The position numbers were made by a program, and so were the translations under genes. This document shows, one piece after another, positions 22,926 to 34,110 of a stretch of 64,000 nt of DNA; the first letter of the stretch is position 1; each line of letters starts with the position of its first letter. The DNA comes from Ceriagrion tenellum. Lineage: Eukaryota > Arthropoda > Insecta > Odonata > Coenagrionidae. The stretch is from the NCBI GenBank assembly GCA_963169105.1, contig OY720643.1, positions 20,990,373 to 21,054,372 of the forward strand. The letters are read 5' to 3'. The notes under the pieces are model-generated. The model worked only from the letters and a program-made list of their open reading frames with translations. It did not search any database and was not told the DNA's origin.

Positions 22926-23481
22926 AGGTAGTCCGAGCGAGATAGTTCCCTAGTCATAATAAAGACCATATTCGAATTAAACGTTTTAATTTCACCAGCT
23001 GTAGGACACATCAATTAAACATTGCTTTATTAATGGTTCCATAGTATATTTTTTATGACAGAAATTGTAATCAATTAAATGAAAATACCTAAGTAAGTCT
23101 TTAACTTGACTCAGTTTTTTCGCGCGGTGCGTTTAAAAATCATTCAAACCGGATTGTTTTATGCGATACCCAAGAATCTACTGTAGTGACAATAGGATTA
23201 ATTTTCAAAAATAGCTGAGAAAACATAAAAACTACACGCTGTTAGTTTTTTGACATCTAAGTGTTAGAAATACATCATTTTGTAAATAATGTCTCTCTGG
23301 AGTGCCTACACGTACCATTTCCCATATAAAAGGACTAGTATTTTCTGGCAAGTATCTCGGAAAGTAATATGGTAAGATGTAGAATTTTTGGTGTCATTGG
23401 ATAGGTGAGATATTTTTCCTTGACGTGAGACCAAATTCTTTGATTTCTAAGTAAAATGATTTTTCGCTCAAACTACGTTAA
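22922..23481 (-). mobile_element. 560-bp TTAA-flanked MITE (family M560), copy 1
   Basis: It runs in reverse relative to the copies at 26827 and 44529 and aligns with them end to end. Shared blocks, read in the orientation of those copies, include TTTTACTTAGAA, the CCAT-containing region, AAAAAATCAACAG-like and GAGTCAAGTTAAAGAC. Ends are TTAA plus GGTAGTCCGAGCGA on one side and GCTCAAACTACGTTAA on the other. The TTAA at 22922-22925 is shared with the adjacent piggyBac-like element. Confidence 0.8.
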
Positions 23482-23972
23482 GGGAAGGGAAGGCTGGTTG
23501 ACATTACCTCTGCACAATTTAAGAGGTACATATTAGTTCTCTTTCTGATGGAAATCAAATTAATCTTAAAAAAAAGTTTCAGAGGAAAGTAAAATTCACC
23601 CAACCTTTGGATCCTTAGGGAAGAATCAGTCACAAATTATACACCAATTGGTTTTAATAATTTAGTATAAAAAATTAGTACAATAAAACACATCTTATAA
23701 TTCAACGGGCTTGTGGTAGATCTTATCCTGCAGCTTGAATAGCTTCAAAATGTCATGCTTATGCATCAATAATCACCTGGTTTTTTTAAATCGAAAGTTT
23801 TGGTTGACTGTAAAAAAGGCCAATGTGTAGGTTAAAGTTTTTACTGAAAAATCAGCAACTCTAATATGAGTTTTATCCCATGTGTCGGTTGCACCAGGGA
23901 ATGTTTCTCGTTTCCGAGTCCGACTGAAAGACTGTCACGCATATCCAGATGCGGGAGAGGTGACTCACACGC
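23482..23972. other. AT-rich intergenic DNA, nothing recognised
   Basis: No feature is supported here. Open frames around 23870-24067 overlap the LINE tail and are not genes. Confidence 0.45.
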
Positions 23973-24440
23973 ACATCTACATCTACATCTACATCTACGT
24001 CATACCCTGCAAGCCACCCAAAGGGTGTGTGGCAGGGGGTGCTTTCGCACCAGGCATGCATGAATGATATGGTAGAACACCGACATTACATTAAAAACCC
24101 GCGTACCACACATGCAAAGCGCCAATTACAAATCTAATACCCAAGAAACATTGTATCTCCAATCGTTCTAACATGCAAGGGATACAAAGACTACTACTAC
24201 AGATTCAAAATATCATGCATAAATAAGAACATCATTATTTACATCATGCATAAATAAGACAGAGGAGAATATAATGAGAAAGATTAACTGCCTGCCTATT
24301 GTCAATACTCGAACTATTCATGACGACGATCACAGCTGTTATGGTCCCGAATGGTACGCGGAAAAAATGACATTTTATACCTATCGGTTCTACAATCTAG
24401 CTCTCTAATTTTATTGGCGCGATCTAATCTGCCGTACAGT
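23973..24440 (-). mobile_element. LINE family L1w, copy 5, with C-terminal coding remnant
   Basis: A minus-strand copy. The hexamer tail is four to five units (23973-23999), followed by the 3' box and a 3' untranslated region that matches copy 1 over its whole length. The coding relic at about 24315-24435 reads LDRANKIRELDCRTDRYKMS then FFPRTIRDHN and a stop, homologous to the C-terminus at 21473-21790. It is 5'-truncated shortly upstream. Confidence 0.85.
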
Positions 24441-26826
24441 TTCACATTTCAGTCTTGAAATCGAAGCGCCATTCGGAGAAATGATTGCGTTCACAGAAGG
24501 AAAGGACCCCACGCAAAAAGGATTTGGGGAAACGATAAGCGAAAATGCTGGCGGTTTCGGCTCATGATTTTATTCACGGGGCGATAAAATGGAGAGCCGG
24601 CGTCGTCTTTTTGTTTTTGGTGGACAGCCTTAAAAAGAAAACAAAGAAGCCGGCCATGAGAGCTAATCACCAGAAATTCCTTCCAGCTTCGCCCGCCATA
24701 TGCTGGCCATAGATCAACCACTCGCACTGTCACGCTGTCATAGAAAAGGAGCATTTTTAAACTTCTTTCTCTGTATACTCTTAATCAGATTCTAGATTTT
24801 CGTCCTTTTCGGCCTTCCCCTTATCTTTTCCCTCAGCGAAGGGTCACCCACTATTTGCATTCTAATTCCGTCCTTTCCTAATCCCCATCCCCGCATTCTT
24901 ACCCCTCAGGGCCTGCCTTTGTACCTTTGTGCGGGTGGAAAAAATGGACTGGGGTCCTCTGGGCCAGGTCATTTTCTTTTTCAACCGTCAGTAGAAAGAA
25001 TTTTGCTGGGTTAAATATCAAGGAAATCGGTACGTCATTGAAAGGATACGATGGATGGATTTGGGAAGATAGACGGAAGCCAACAACTTGATTAATGGCC
25101 AATCTAATTTTTTTCTCAGCCCTTCAGAGAGGATTTCGGAAAATTTGGAACGGCTATTAAAAAGACAGGAAAAAATTACCGTTTCCTGCGCATTCTTGAA
25201 TTACAAAGAGTATCGTTCATTAATGGGTCTAGATTTACGATGGAATTCAAAGCACTTCAAACATTCCATTCTCATGCATCACATGTTTCCTTCATTCTCT
25301 CTTATGATGATACCGGCAATTTATCAAAAACAACTTCCAGAGACTTTTTTCCAATCGATCTGTTAATGAATGATGCATGATTATGTCTTTCTTGCCATGG
25401 GCCGTTGCAGCATAAATCAATTCTGTGATCATCAAGTACGAGAGAAACAAACAGTTATTCAATATTGCTTTTTTTATTTATAATTACGAGTGGAAATTAA
25501 ATGTCTTTCTTTGTGGGTGGGACTCTATTGCTCAACTCAACTCAATCGGTCATATTTCGGCATTAAATCATGCGGGAGTCTGAAGTAACTGCATCCAAGG
25601 CATATAACATTTACAAACTTACGAGTGGGAGTCCGGCTAGTAATCATTTACTTTTCGCAATGAGTCAACGGCGTTACAAAATACCTCGCATTGGGTTCCC
25701 TGCAGAGACGAGCACCACTCCTTAAGCGCGGCCCGCAAAAAAACATCGCCTCTCCGGAATAAGCTTAGGTTTTTCCCTTAACTCAGCAAGCGCACCTAAT
25801 TTAGCAAATGGCCTACCCTCACTCCCCTGAGTGGAATAGAGAGGGAGAGAGAATAAAAAGACAGTGCGACATGAATTCGTAATGCCATCCATTAATTTCC
25901 ATTAACGATGTCGCATTTATTTAACTCTGCTCCTTTTTGTATTCCTCATCACGAGGCAAGAATGACTCACCTTAGGTTTGACGGCAGGGAAGATAGGTTT
26001 GTGGGTGGAAGGCCTTTTGTACGCGATGAGGGATGGGAATAGCCCCTTGTGTTTTGCTCCGTCATTGCTAACCTAACCTCAGCCCATATCCCCCGGCTTG
26101 CTTCCATCCCAGTGTTGCTTCCAATGTGTCTTCAACTATCCCATTATTCAGCATCTTCACTTTGTAATGCTTTTATACGCAAACGGTTTATTTTATCATG
26201 ACCGACCCTTACTCGCAGAACCTTTGGCCGTCACTCCTTAGACCGCGTGAGCCTGTGTAATGAAAGGATATAACGAATCCACTTCGGTCTTTGACTGGTA
26301 ACCCTGGATTTGATTTCAGATTTCAAAGCCATTAAAGCTGACTTTTTATTGGTTTTTGCGTGAGCATAACTTCATCCGGAAATCGATCATATTACTGGTT
26401 TATATAAAAAATTAATTTTGGTGAAACGGCGTATTACTAACATGCTCGTAGCCAAATTTTTATTCAACCCAAATGGGCGAAGTTCGCCAATATAAAACCA
26501 TAAAAGCGTTTGAGTTTAATGATTTTTCCATGCCCAGTTTAATTCTTTGGACGTATATCTTTGCACTCGTGCCTCACTGTTTACCTCATAATTTTACGAT
26601 TTCGTAGTGATTTTGAAATTGCCAAAATATACATTCTACAAGTCCATCCAGCTTCTCACATTTCATTCAGAGTCACAGCAAACAACACTTTTAGTGCACA
26701 GACCTTGAATATCGCTTCTCCTTTTTAGAAAATGATAGCTGTCATATGAGTTTTCTGATGCCAAGACATGGCTGGCATAGATTTTTGGAATAATGAATAT
26801 CCTTACTAAAGTTGTTGATATTAGAT
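24441..26826. other. Intergenic DNA with GC-richer patches
   Basis: Mildly GC-rich patches lie at 24480-24910 and 25640-26180. The open frames at 24491-24754 (minus) and 25088-25366 (plus) have no recognised domain. No repeats or RNA genes identified. Confidence 0.4.
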
Positions 26827-27390
26827 TTAAGGTCGTTTGAGCGAAATATCATTTTACCTAGAAGTAAATGAATTTGGTCTCATTTTAAAGAAAACTATAT
26901 CATCCATCCATTGAAATCAAACGTCTAATCCCCTACCGCATTACTTTCTGAGATATTTGCAAAAAAATACCAGCCCTTTTATGCGGGAAATGGTACGTGT
27001 GCGCACTCCAGAAAGACCGTATTTAACAAATGAGGCATTTTATACACTTTGATGTCGTCAAAAAATCAACAGAGTGTAGTTTGTGTGATTTCTCAACTAT
27101 TTTTTTTAAATTAATCATTAATATCGTAACCGCAGTAAATTCTTTGGAATCACAATAAACCTTCGTTTTGATGGAGTTTCAAACGTATCGCGTGAAAAAA
27201 TGAGTCAAGTTAAAGACATATTTAGATAATTTCATTTTATTACTAACAACTTCTGTCATGTAAAACTATATCATTTCACCGTTGATAATGCAACATTTAA
27301 TTCGTGTCTCACAGCGAATGAAATTCAAAACATTATATCGGATATGGTCTGTTTTATTATTAGAGAACTATCTCGCTCGCACTACCTTAA
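26827..27390 (+). mobile_element. M560 MITE, copy 2
   Basis: TTAAGGTCGTTTGAGCGAAA opens the element and GCTCGCACTACCTTAA closes it. Internal blocks CATTTTACCTAGAA, ATACCAGCCC, AAAAAATCAACAG, TGAGTCAAGTTAAAGAC and TTCTGTCATGTAAAACTA are shared with the copy at 44529. The length is 564 bp, the same as that copy. An open frame starting at 27282 overlaps the element's end and continues beyond it, so it is not a gene of the element. Confidence 0.85.
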
Positions 27391-28285
27391 ATGAGTTTTT
27401 AAAATGTATTCAGAACTTTCCTTCGAAATTATTATCCTCTACTATGTTTTCTTCTCCAAACAGACGAACTTATGGAGGTCTCATGCATATAATAACATTG
27501 AGACGTGGTCAAAGGCTAGTGAAGCGCGATTCTAATTGCGTGCGGCAGTTCTGTTGGCCAAAATTTAATCTATCTCACAGCAGATATTTAGTATACTTCA
27601 CAGCAGATATAGTATTCATAATCAATGTTAAGTCAAGAAGTCGGCGCTTATCCTAGTCCATTTTTAAAAAACTACGACTGCTGTCGGAAAGACTTGTGTA
27701 ACTTCTCTGCCATACGCTGTATTCTTTCCCCTGATATGTTTGACTAAGAACTGTGATGGAAACTCGCTGACCGAATTCTGAAAAGCGCAAGAGATTGCGT
27801 TTATTGAAGATTCAAAATCCGATTCTTTTGATTGGAGGTTCAAAATGTCAATAATTGGAATGGGTCACGCAAAAGTTAGCTGCCATCCTCTCCATTGAAA
27901 ACACTTTCTTCCCCACGAGTCACTATTCGTAAAAACGGTGTAGGGTCCTGTGACATTTGCAGTATAGACTTATTTCGAGCAGGTTTTGACCACTTTTACA
28001 TACGCACGATAATTTTGGAGGAATGATCTTGATGACATCAGTTTTATGTCCTCTTGCAAAGCGCTCTGCAGTTTAATTTCTGCATCATTAGGGCTTGAGA
28101 TAAAACTATTTATATGATTTCACAGACAGAAGGCTGTATATAATGTACTTGTAAAAGGTAACGGTCGGTTATTGTGAATTTGTAAGAAATACAGATATAT
28201 GCGTGCATATGAAATCAAAGGCTTATCGAGGTAAACCAACGGATATCATGTTAGTGTATTGAGAGAGTAATATCAAACGTACCTA
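27391..28285. other. AT-rich intergenic DNA, nothing recognised
   Basis: Only a short direct repeat (TCACAGCAGATAT at about 27577 and 27600) is visible. Confidence 0.4.
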
Positions 28286-28377
28286 GGTATTATCTACCTC
28301 TGCATTATCTACATTATATTCAGTGCAAACCACTTCCAAGGTGGACACCACGGTGTAATACCCACAAAAAACACACA

Positions 28378-28499
28378 AAAAATGAACACAGAGAATTTCT
28401 TGATATTTCGGTGCGACTAGCACCTTGGTCGCAAGAGCGTAGAGGACTGAAGGTGCTAGTCACACCGTAATATCAAGAAACTCTCTTTGTTAATTTTTT
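28378..28499. repeat. Inverted repeat, arms about 48 bp, loop about 25 bp
   Basis: TTCTTGATATTTCGGTGCGA and onward to CTAGCACCTT on the left faces AAGGTGCTAGTCACACCGTA then ATATCAAGAAACTCTCT on the right. Outside this, an A-rich/T-rich continuation also pairs. A transcript would fold into a long hairpin. Just upstream (28290-28350) a CTACATTATA...GCAAACCACTTCCAAGG string is weakly like the L1w 3' box, but too diverged to call. Confidence 0.7.
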
Positions 28500-28577
28500 T
28501 TGTTTCTCTCTGTATTTATCATCTGCCTTCCTGTGGCAAATTTTATATATTCGTCACACGAGTGATCCTAAGTGTAG

Positions 28578-28624
<47 letters not shown>
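28578..28624. repeat. (TA)n microsatellite
   Basis: About 23 uninterrupted TA units. A second, shorter (AT)n run of about 12 units lies at 28740-28763, immediately before the tandem array. Confidence 0.95.
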
Positions 28625-28627
<3 letters not shown>

Positions 28628-30538
28628 CTTCGTCACAGGGTGACACTAAACATAAAACATAAAAAAGCAAACTCACGAGTTAAAATTTTCGGTGGGTCGC
28701 CCGTTGTTTGCCACGTTCGTGGAATCTTCGCAAGAACTTTATATATATATATATATATATATACGAGTAAGTGGGTGCTTGCTGTTAGCAAGCAAGGGGG
28801 GTTTGAGCATTATTTTACACTTTAAGTATCGAAAAATGAATGTATGATCCTTAAATAACCAATGAAAGCTCTCAAGTATATGTGCTACATGCAGGCAAAG
28901 AAAAATAATATGGAATTCTTGAAATGAATTTCACGGTCCATGAGGTATGGACACCTGACAGTTCTTGTACAAATCATATTACATCTCATCCGGTAATTAA
29001 CGATATTTCAAAATACTATAGTCAGTGAAATGAAAGGAACGTGGAACCACTGCAAGTTCAACATAACTTTATTTGATGGCCTTTCTACGTTAGATATTCC
29101 TTTCAGTACAGCATACTTAATAAGGTCTAATATGAAAACTTTATAATAGAACTTCGATCCGAATCGTTACTTTTAATATGCTAAATTTTATGTTAAATTT
29201 TTCTTTTTCAATCTTCTACATGAATTGCACATGCTTTAGAATGAAAACTAAAATATCATGAAGATTGGTTGGTTAAAGTTGGTCATCAAACCTACGGTAG
29301 AGGTTAGGAAAAAGTTGAAGAAATTATACCCAGTACTTAGAAGCGATGTATTAATAGCACCTGTCCATTTAATGATGCCTATATGGGTGATTGCAATTTG
29401 CAAGCAAGGGTTGGGGGAGTGTTAGATGATGATACTCTTTAAATAAGGAAAAAAATGAAAGCTCTCAAGTCTGCGTGCTACATGCAAGCAAAGATAAGTA
29501 TAATTCTCGAAAATGAAATACGCGCCTCATGAGGTATGGATACCAGACAGTTCTAGTACAAACTTATATTGTACGTTATCCGGTTATTAGCGACTTTTCA
29601 AAATACTATAATCAGTACACCGAAACGAACGTGGAACCATTGAAAGATTATCATAACCTCATTTTACGGCATATAAGACGTTCTTCTACGTTAGATATTT
29701 CATTTAAGTACATCATACTTAATAAGAGCTCACATGAAGAATTTTACTATATATATTCGATCGGAATCGATATTTTTATTATACTAATTTTCATGTTCAA
29801 TTTTTTTTTCTCTTCTAATCTGCTGCATGGACTGCATATTTTTTTAATGAAAACGACAATATCATGAAGCTTGGTTGGTAGAAATTGGCCATCAAAGGTA
29901 CGGTAGAGGCCAGGAAAAGTTTGAAGAAATTATACCCAGTATTTAGCAGGGCGAAAAATGGCATAGAGAAGAGTAAATTACATGCATTTAGGATACCTAG
30001 CTCATATATGTAAAGCTATCGATTGCAATATCTCGAAGCCGAATCGACTCTTTTAACTTTTCCGATTTTACCCCAAATCAACACATAAATATAACCCTTC
30101 CCTGAAACTGGCTCGTCTAGCTTAGTTCCAAACCTGAATCGACACTCGGCTAGGCGACAATGGAATAAATCCATAGCAACGAAAGTGAAAAAAATTCTAA
30201 AATCCCAAATAAAAGTTTAAAAATATCAGTTTTACGGTAGGTAGGAAAGAATCGATTGCAAGAATAAGATTTTTCAAACATTCAGCCTCATATTTGTGAA
30301 AGAATCAGTCTTTTAGCTCAATTATTTCATATTTTAATGAACGAAAGAAAAATGGTCTACACTTAAATTTTTCGTTTTTCCCGTATAATCCCATGTGAAG
30401 CTTTCGATTGCAATAAATCGAAGCCTAATCGACTTTTTTAACTTTTTCGATTTTTTCCCAACTCGACACATGACTCCAACTCTATCCTGAAAATTTCACC
30501 CACCTAGCTCGTTTAGAAATGCCCAGGAATTTTGATGA

Positions 30539-30588
30539 GTCAGTCAGTCAGTCAGTCAGTCAGTCAGTCAGTCAGTCAGTCAGTCAGT
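30539..30588. repeat. (TCAG)n microsatellite, unit 1
   Basis: About 12 units of the tetranucleotide at the end of the first long tandem unit. It marks the same position as the longer tract in unit 2. Confidence 0.95.
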
Positions 30589-32399
30589 TTTGTAGCTTTA
30601 TATATATTAACGAGTAAATGGGTGCTTGCTGTTAGCAAGCAAGGGGGGTTTATGCATTATTTTACATTTTAAGTATCGAAAAATGAATGCATGATCCTTA
30701 CAAAACCAATGAAAGCTCTCAAGTCTGCGTGCTACATGCAGGCAAAGAAAAATATTATGGAATTCTCGAAATGAATTTCACGGTCCATGAGGTACCTGAC
30801 AGTTCTAGTACAAATCATATTATCTCTCATCCGGTAATTAACGACATTTCAAAATACTATAGTCAGTGAAATGAAAGGAACGTGGAACCACTGCAAGTTC
30901 AACATGACTTTATTTGATGGCCTTTCTACGTTAGATATTCCTTTCAGTACAGCATAGGTACTTAATAAGGTCTAATATGAAAACTTTATAATAGGACTTC
31001 GATCCGAATCGAAAATTTTAATATGCTAAATTGTATGTTAAATTTTTCTTTTTCAATCTTCTACATGAATTGCACATTGAATTTTGAATTGCTTTAGAAT
31101 AAAAACTAAAATATCATGAAGATTGGTTGGTTAAAGTTGGTCATCAAACCTACGGTAGAGGCCAGGAAAAAGTTGAAGAAATTATACCCAGTACTTAGCA
31201 GCGATGTACTAATAGCACCTGTCCACTTAATGATGCCTATATGGGTGCTTGCAATTTTCAAGCAAGGGTGGGGGGAGTGCTAGACGATGATACTCTTTAA
31301 ATAAGGAAAAAAAATGAAAGCTCTCAAGTCTGCGGGCTTCATGCAAGCAAAGAAAAATATAATTCTCGAAAATGAAATACGCGCCTCATGAGGTATGGAT
31401 ACCATACAGTTCTAGTACAAACTTATATTGTATGTCATCCGGTTATTAGCGACTTTTCAAAATACTATAATCAGTACACCGAAACGAACGTGGAACCGCT
31501 GAAAATTTTTATCATAACCTCATTTTACGGCATATAAGACGTTCTTCTACGTTAGATATTTCATTTCAGTACATCATACTTAATAAGAGCTCACATGAAG
31601 AATTTTACTATATATATTCGATCGGAGTCGAGATTTTTAATATACTCATTTTAATGTTCAATTTTTTTTCTCTTCCAATCTTCTGCATGGACTGCATATT
31701 TTTTTAATGAAAACGACAATATCATGAAGCTTGGTTGATGGAAATTGGCCATCAAAGGTATGGTAGAGGCCAGGAAAAGTTTGAAGAAATTATACCCAGT
31801 ATTTAGCAGTGGGAAAACTGGCATAGAGAAGAGTAAATTACATGCATTTAGGATACCTAACTCATATATGTAAAGCTATCGATTGCAATATCTCGAAGCC
31901 GTATCGACTTTTTTAACTTTTCCGATTTTACCCAAAATCAACACATAAATATAACCCTCCCATGAAACTGCCCCGCCTAGCTTAGTTCCAAACCTCGAAT
32001 CGATACTCGGCTAGGCGACAATGAAATAAATCCATAGCAACGAAAGTGAAAAAATTACTAAAATCCCAAATAAAGCTTTAAAAATATCAGTTTTACGGTA
32101 GGTAGGAAAGAATCGATTGAAAGAATAAGATTCTTAAAACATTCAGCCTCATATTTGTGAAAGAATCAGTCCTGTAACTCAATTATTTCATATTTAAATG
32201 AACGAAAGAAAAATAGTCTACACTGAAATTTTTCGTTTTTCCCGTATAATCCGATGTAAAGCTATCGATTGCAATAAATCGAAGCCTAATCGACTTTTTA
32301 AACTTTTTCGATTTTTTCCCAACTCGACACATGACTCTAACTCTATCCTGAAAATTTCAGCCACCTAGCTCGTTTAGAAATGCCCAGGAATTTTGATGA

Positions 32400-32473
32400 G
32401 TCAGTCAGTCAGTCAGTCAGTCAGTCAGTCAGTCAGTCAGTCAGTCAGTCAGTCAGTCAGTCAGTCAGTCAGT
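32400..32473. repeat. (TCAG)n microsatellite, unit 2
   Basis: About 18 units, expanded relative to the 12 units in unit 1. This accounts for most of the length difference between the two tandem copies. Confidence 0.95.
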
Positions 32474-32530
32474 TTTGTAGCTTTATATATATTAATAATA
32501 ATAATAATTAATAATAAAATAAAATTAAAA

Positions 32531-32538
<8 letters not shown>

Positions 32539-32613
<75 letters not shown>

Positions 32614-32634
32614 TATATATATATATATATATAA
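32539..32634. repeat. (AT)n microsatellite
   Basis: Nearly 100 bases of AT with one ACAC interruption. The open frame that crosses it is a tyrosine/isoleucine string, an artefact of the repeat. Confidence 0.95.
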
Positions 32635-32648
32635 AACTACTATAATTT

Positions 32649-32755
32649 TTTCTTGGAATTGGCCATCTTTACATCTTCACACCACCATTGTGTCTGTTGA
32701 TTTTATGTGTTCCATATCCACTTTCTTTCTACCTTTCTGTATAAACATTTATATG
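32649..32755 (+). mobile_element. SINE family C body, lacking its tRNA head
   Basis: It carries TTGGAATTGGCCATCTTTAC through TTGATTTTATGTGTTCC to CTTTCTTTCTACCTTTCTGT and ATAAACATTTATAT. This is the same body and tail as the headed copy that starts at 33041, and it begins right after the AT microsatellite. 5' truncation is typical of LINE-mobilised copies. Confidence 0.7.
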
Positions 32756-33040
32756 AGTGTATTTGCCGCTGAGCGGTCTGAGTGAATGGATGAACGATTG
32801 TATGGCCGGAATGGCTCATTTCCTACTTGGGTTAGCGTACCCCGAAACGCCTGTTCTTTATCTTTCACCACTGTCTGTGTGCTTGAATTATTCTTTCATT
32901 TCGCCTTCTGTGTGTGTCATTCTCTCTCTGACGGTGGGTGAAATGCAGCCCTGGCGCCATCTATTGGCCGGTCTCGTGGGTCATGCCTTGGGGAGTGTTA
33001 GTTCATATAAACCCCCGCCGATTCCAGTAGATTCTTAGTA
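32756..33040. other. Sequence between two SINE C copies, unassigned
   Basis: A GC-richer 285-base stretch with the phrase GCGCCATCTATTGGCCGG. The open frame 32757-33038 shows no domain. It may be part of a larger composite element, since SINE C tails flank it on both sides. Confidence 0.4.
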
Positions 33041-33112
33041 GACTGGGTAGCTCGGTGGTCTGAGCAGTGGACGCGACATCCAAAGGTCCGTGGTTCGATT
33101 CCCGGTCCAGTC
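33041..33112 (+). ncRNA. tRNA-like cloverleaf (SINE head, probably not a functional tRNA)
   Basis: Seven acceptor pairs (GACTGGG with TCCAGTC, one G-U) and four D-stem pairs (GCTC/GAGC) are perfect. The anticodon stem pairs at four of five positions, but its loop CGCGACA lacks the invariant U33. The T stem pairs at only three of five. A T6 run, a Pol III terminator, follows at about 33116. The missing U33 and poor T stem argue for a SINE head rather than a working tRNA gene. Confidence 0.5.
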
Positions 33113-33390
33113 GAATTTTTTCTGCTTGGAATTGGCCATCTTTACATCTTCACACCACCATTGTGTCTGTTGATTTTATGTTTATACAGAAAGGTAGAAA
33201 GAAAGTGGATATTATTGATTTTATGTGTTCCTATCCACTTTCTTTCTACCTTTCTGTATAAACATTTATATATATATTTGTTTATTACATTTATATATAT
33301 GTATATATATATATGTATATAAATGTTTATACAGAAAGGTAGAAAGAAAGTGGATAGGAACACATAAAATCAACAGACACAATATATATA
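33041..33390 (+). mobile_element. SINE family C, tRNA-headed, tail rearranged into a palindrome
   Basis: A tRNA-like head (33041-33112) is followed by AATTTTTTCTGCTTGGAATT and the SINE body to 33180. From there the tail segment CTTTCTTTCTACCTTTCTGT occurs three times in alternating orientation: minus (about 33185-33210), plus (about 33238-33262), minus (about 33328-33355). The last two form a long inverted repeat (33218-33278 against 33316-33372) around a TA-rich loop. The A box TAGCTCGGTGG and B box GGTTCGATTCC (33092-33102) are intact, so Pol III transcription of the head is possible. Confidence 0.75.
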
Positions 33391-33454
33391 TATATTTAGG
33401 GAAGGAAGGCTCATATTCACCGCAACGTTTTAGCAAAATAAGCAGGCACCATGA

Positions 33455-34110
33455 GAACGATGACCAATGGTCAATTTCAGCAGCCGGATACGCCTTCTCT
33501 CCGGTTAATGAAAAATGGGAAAAAGTATTCCGCCGCAATTGTTCGTCCGGTTTCGTTGGCCACCCCCGACGTCATCTGGACGCAACGGTCGGCCAACAAG
33601 GGCGCACTCCCTGGAAAAAAAAGAGAACTATTCGCTTCGCGTGTGGTGTAAGGGAGGAGGGGGGAGGGCTGCTGTAGATGGACGGTGTGCTGAAGGGGGC
33701 CAAGTGGGGGAAGGGAGGTCCGTGTCCTTCCCTTTCCGGACGATTTAATCCATTCCTCTCCCACCCAATACACAGCACCCCACAACGGACGTCCTCCGCT
33801 CTTCGCAGCGGCGGTTAAGTGGAGACTAGCACGCTTCCACGGGCACGCGTGTCTCACGCGGACGTGCTTATTGAAGTGGGGCGTGCATACGCGATACGAG
33901 GGATGAAAGAGGGAGGAAGGAGAACGAAACTGTTTAGTGGAAGGATGTGTACGAGGGAGGGTGGGCGAGGGTTGCAGACGGTAATTCACGCCAATAGCAC
34001 ATTCGCGTATTGTTGGAACGAGGGCGCCGCGGCACACATGAATGGCTGACTCGGGGATTAGGAGAGTTTATCCACCCCCGCCCACTTCGCTTGACAGTAC
34101 GCTTGCCATT
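33455..34110. other. GC-rich island, multiple overlapping open frames
   Basis: Frames are open on both strands, up to 186 codons (33477-34037 minus). Products are rich in Arg, Pro, Ser and Gly without recognisable domains. The plus-strand frame 33451-33651 is the most balanced but unassigned. Purine-rich GGGAGG tracts dominate 33650-33720. I do not call a gene. Confidence 0.3.

Larger units (their letters stand above)
28763..32494 (+). repeat. Tandem array: two units of about 1.85 kb, each internally duplicated
   Basis: Unit 1 (28763-30609) and unit 2 (30610-32494) are near-identical in order and sequence, starting ACGAGTAA(G/A)TGGGTGCTTGC and ending in TCAG repeats plus TTTTGTAGCTTTATATATATTA. 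Within each unit two diverged sub-units of about 615 bp follow each other, both with GAAAGCTCTCAAGT, CATGAGGTA, ACGTTAGATATT and AAATTATACCCAGTA. Then comes a pair of CGATTGCAATA..TCGAAGCC..TCGACT blocks about 390 bp apart. So an old internal duplication was followed by a recent duplication of the whole. Short open stretches exist, but differ between sub-units by shifts and stops. Element class unknown. Confidence 0.85.

Noticed and set aside
28290..28350. Seventh copy of the L1w LINE 3' end
   Set aside because: Only scattered matches to the 3' box and no tail. Similarity is too weak to separate from chance.
28487..28825. 112-codon open frame with YIYIYI stretches
   Set aside because: It spans two TA microsatellites and the border of the tandem array, and is an artefact of repeat sequence.
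32393..32785. 130-codon open frame (SVSQ repeats then YIYI repeats)
   Set aside because: It is produced entirely by the TCAG and AT microsatellites reading through in frame.
33041..33112. Functional tRNA gene
   Set aside because: The anticodon loop lacks U33, the T stem pairs at only three of five positions, and the sequence continues into a repeated SINE body.
33477..34037. 186-codon minus-strand open frame
   Set aside because: It overlaps at least four other open frames in the same GC island, so composition explains the openness and no motif was found.
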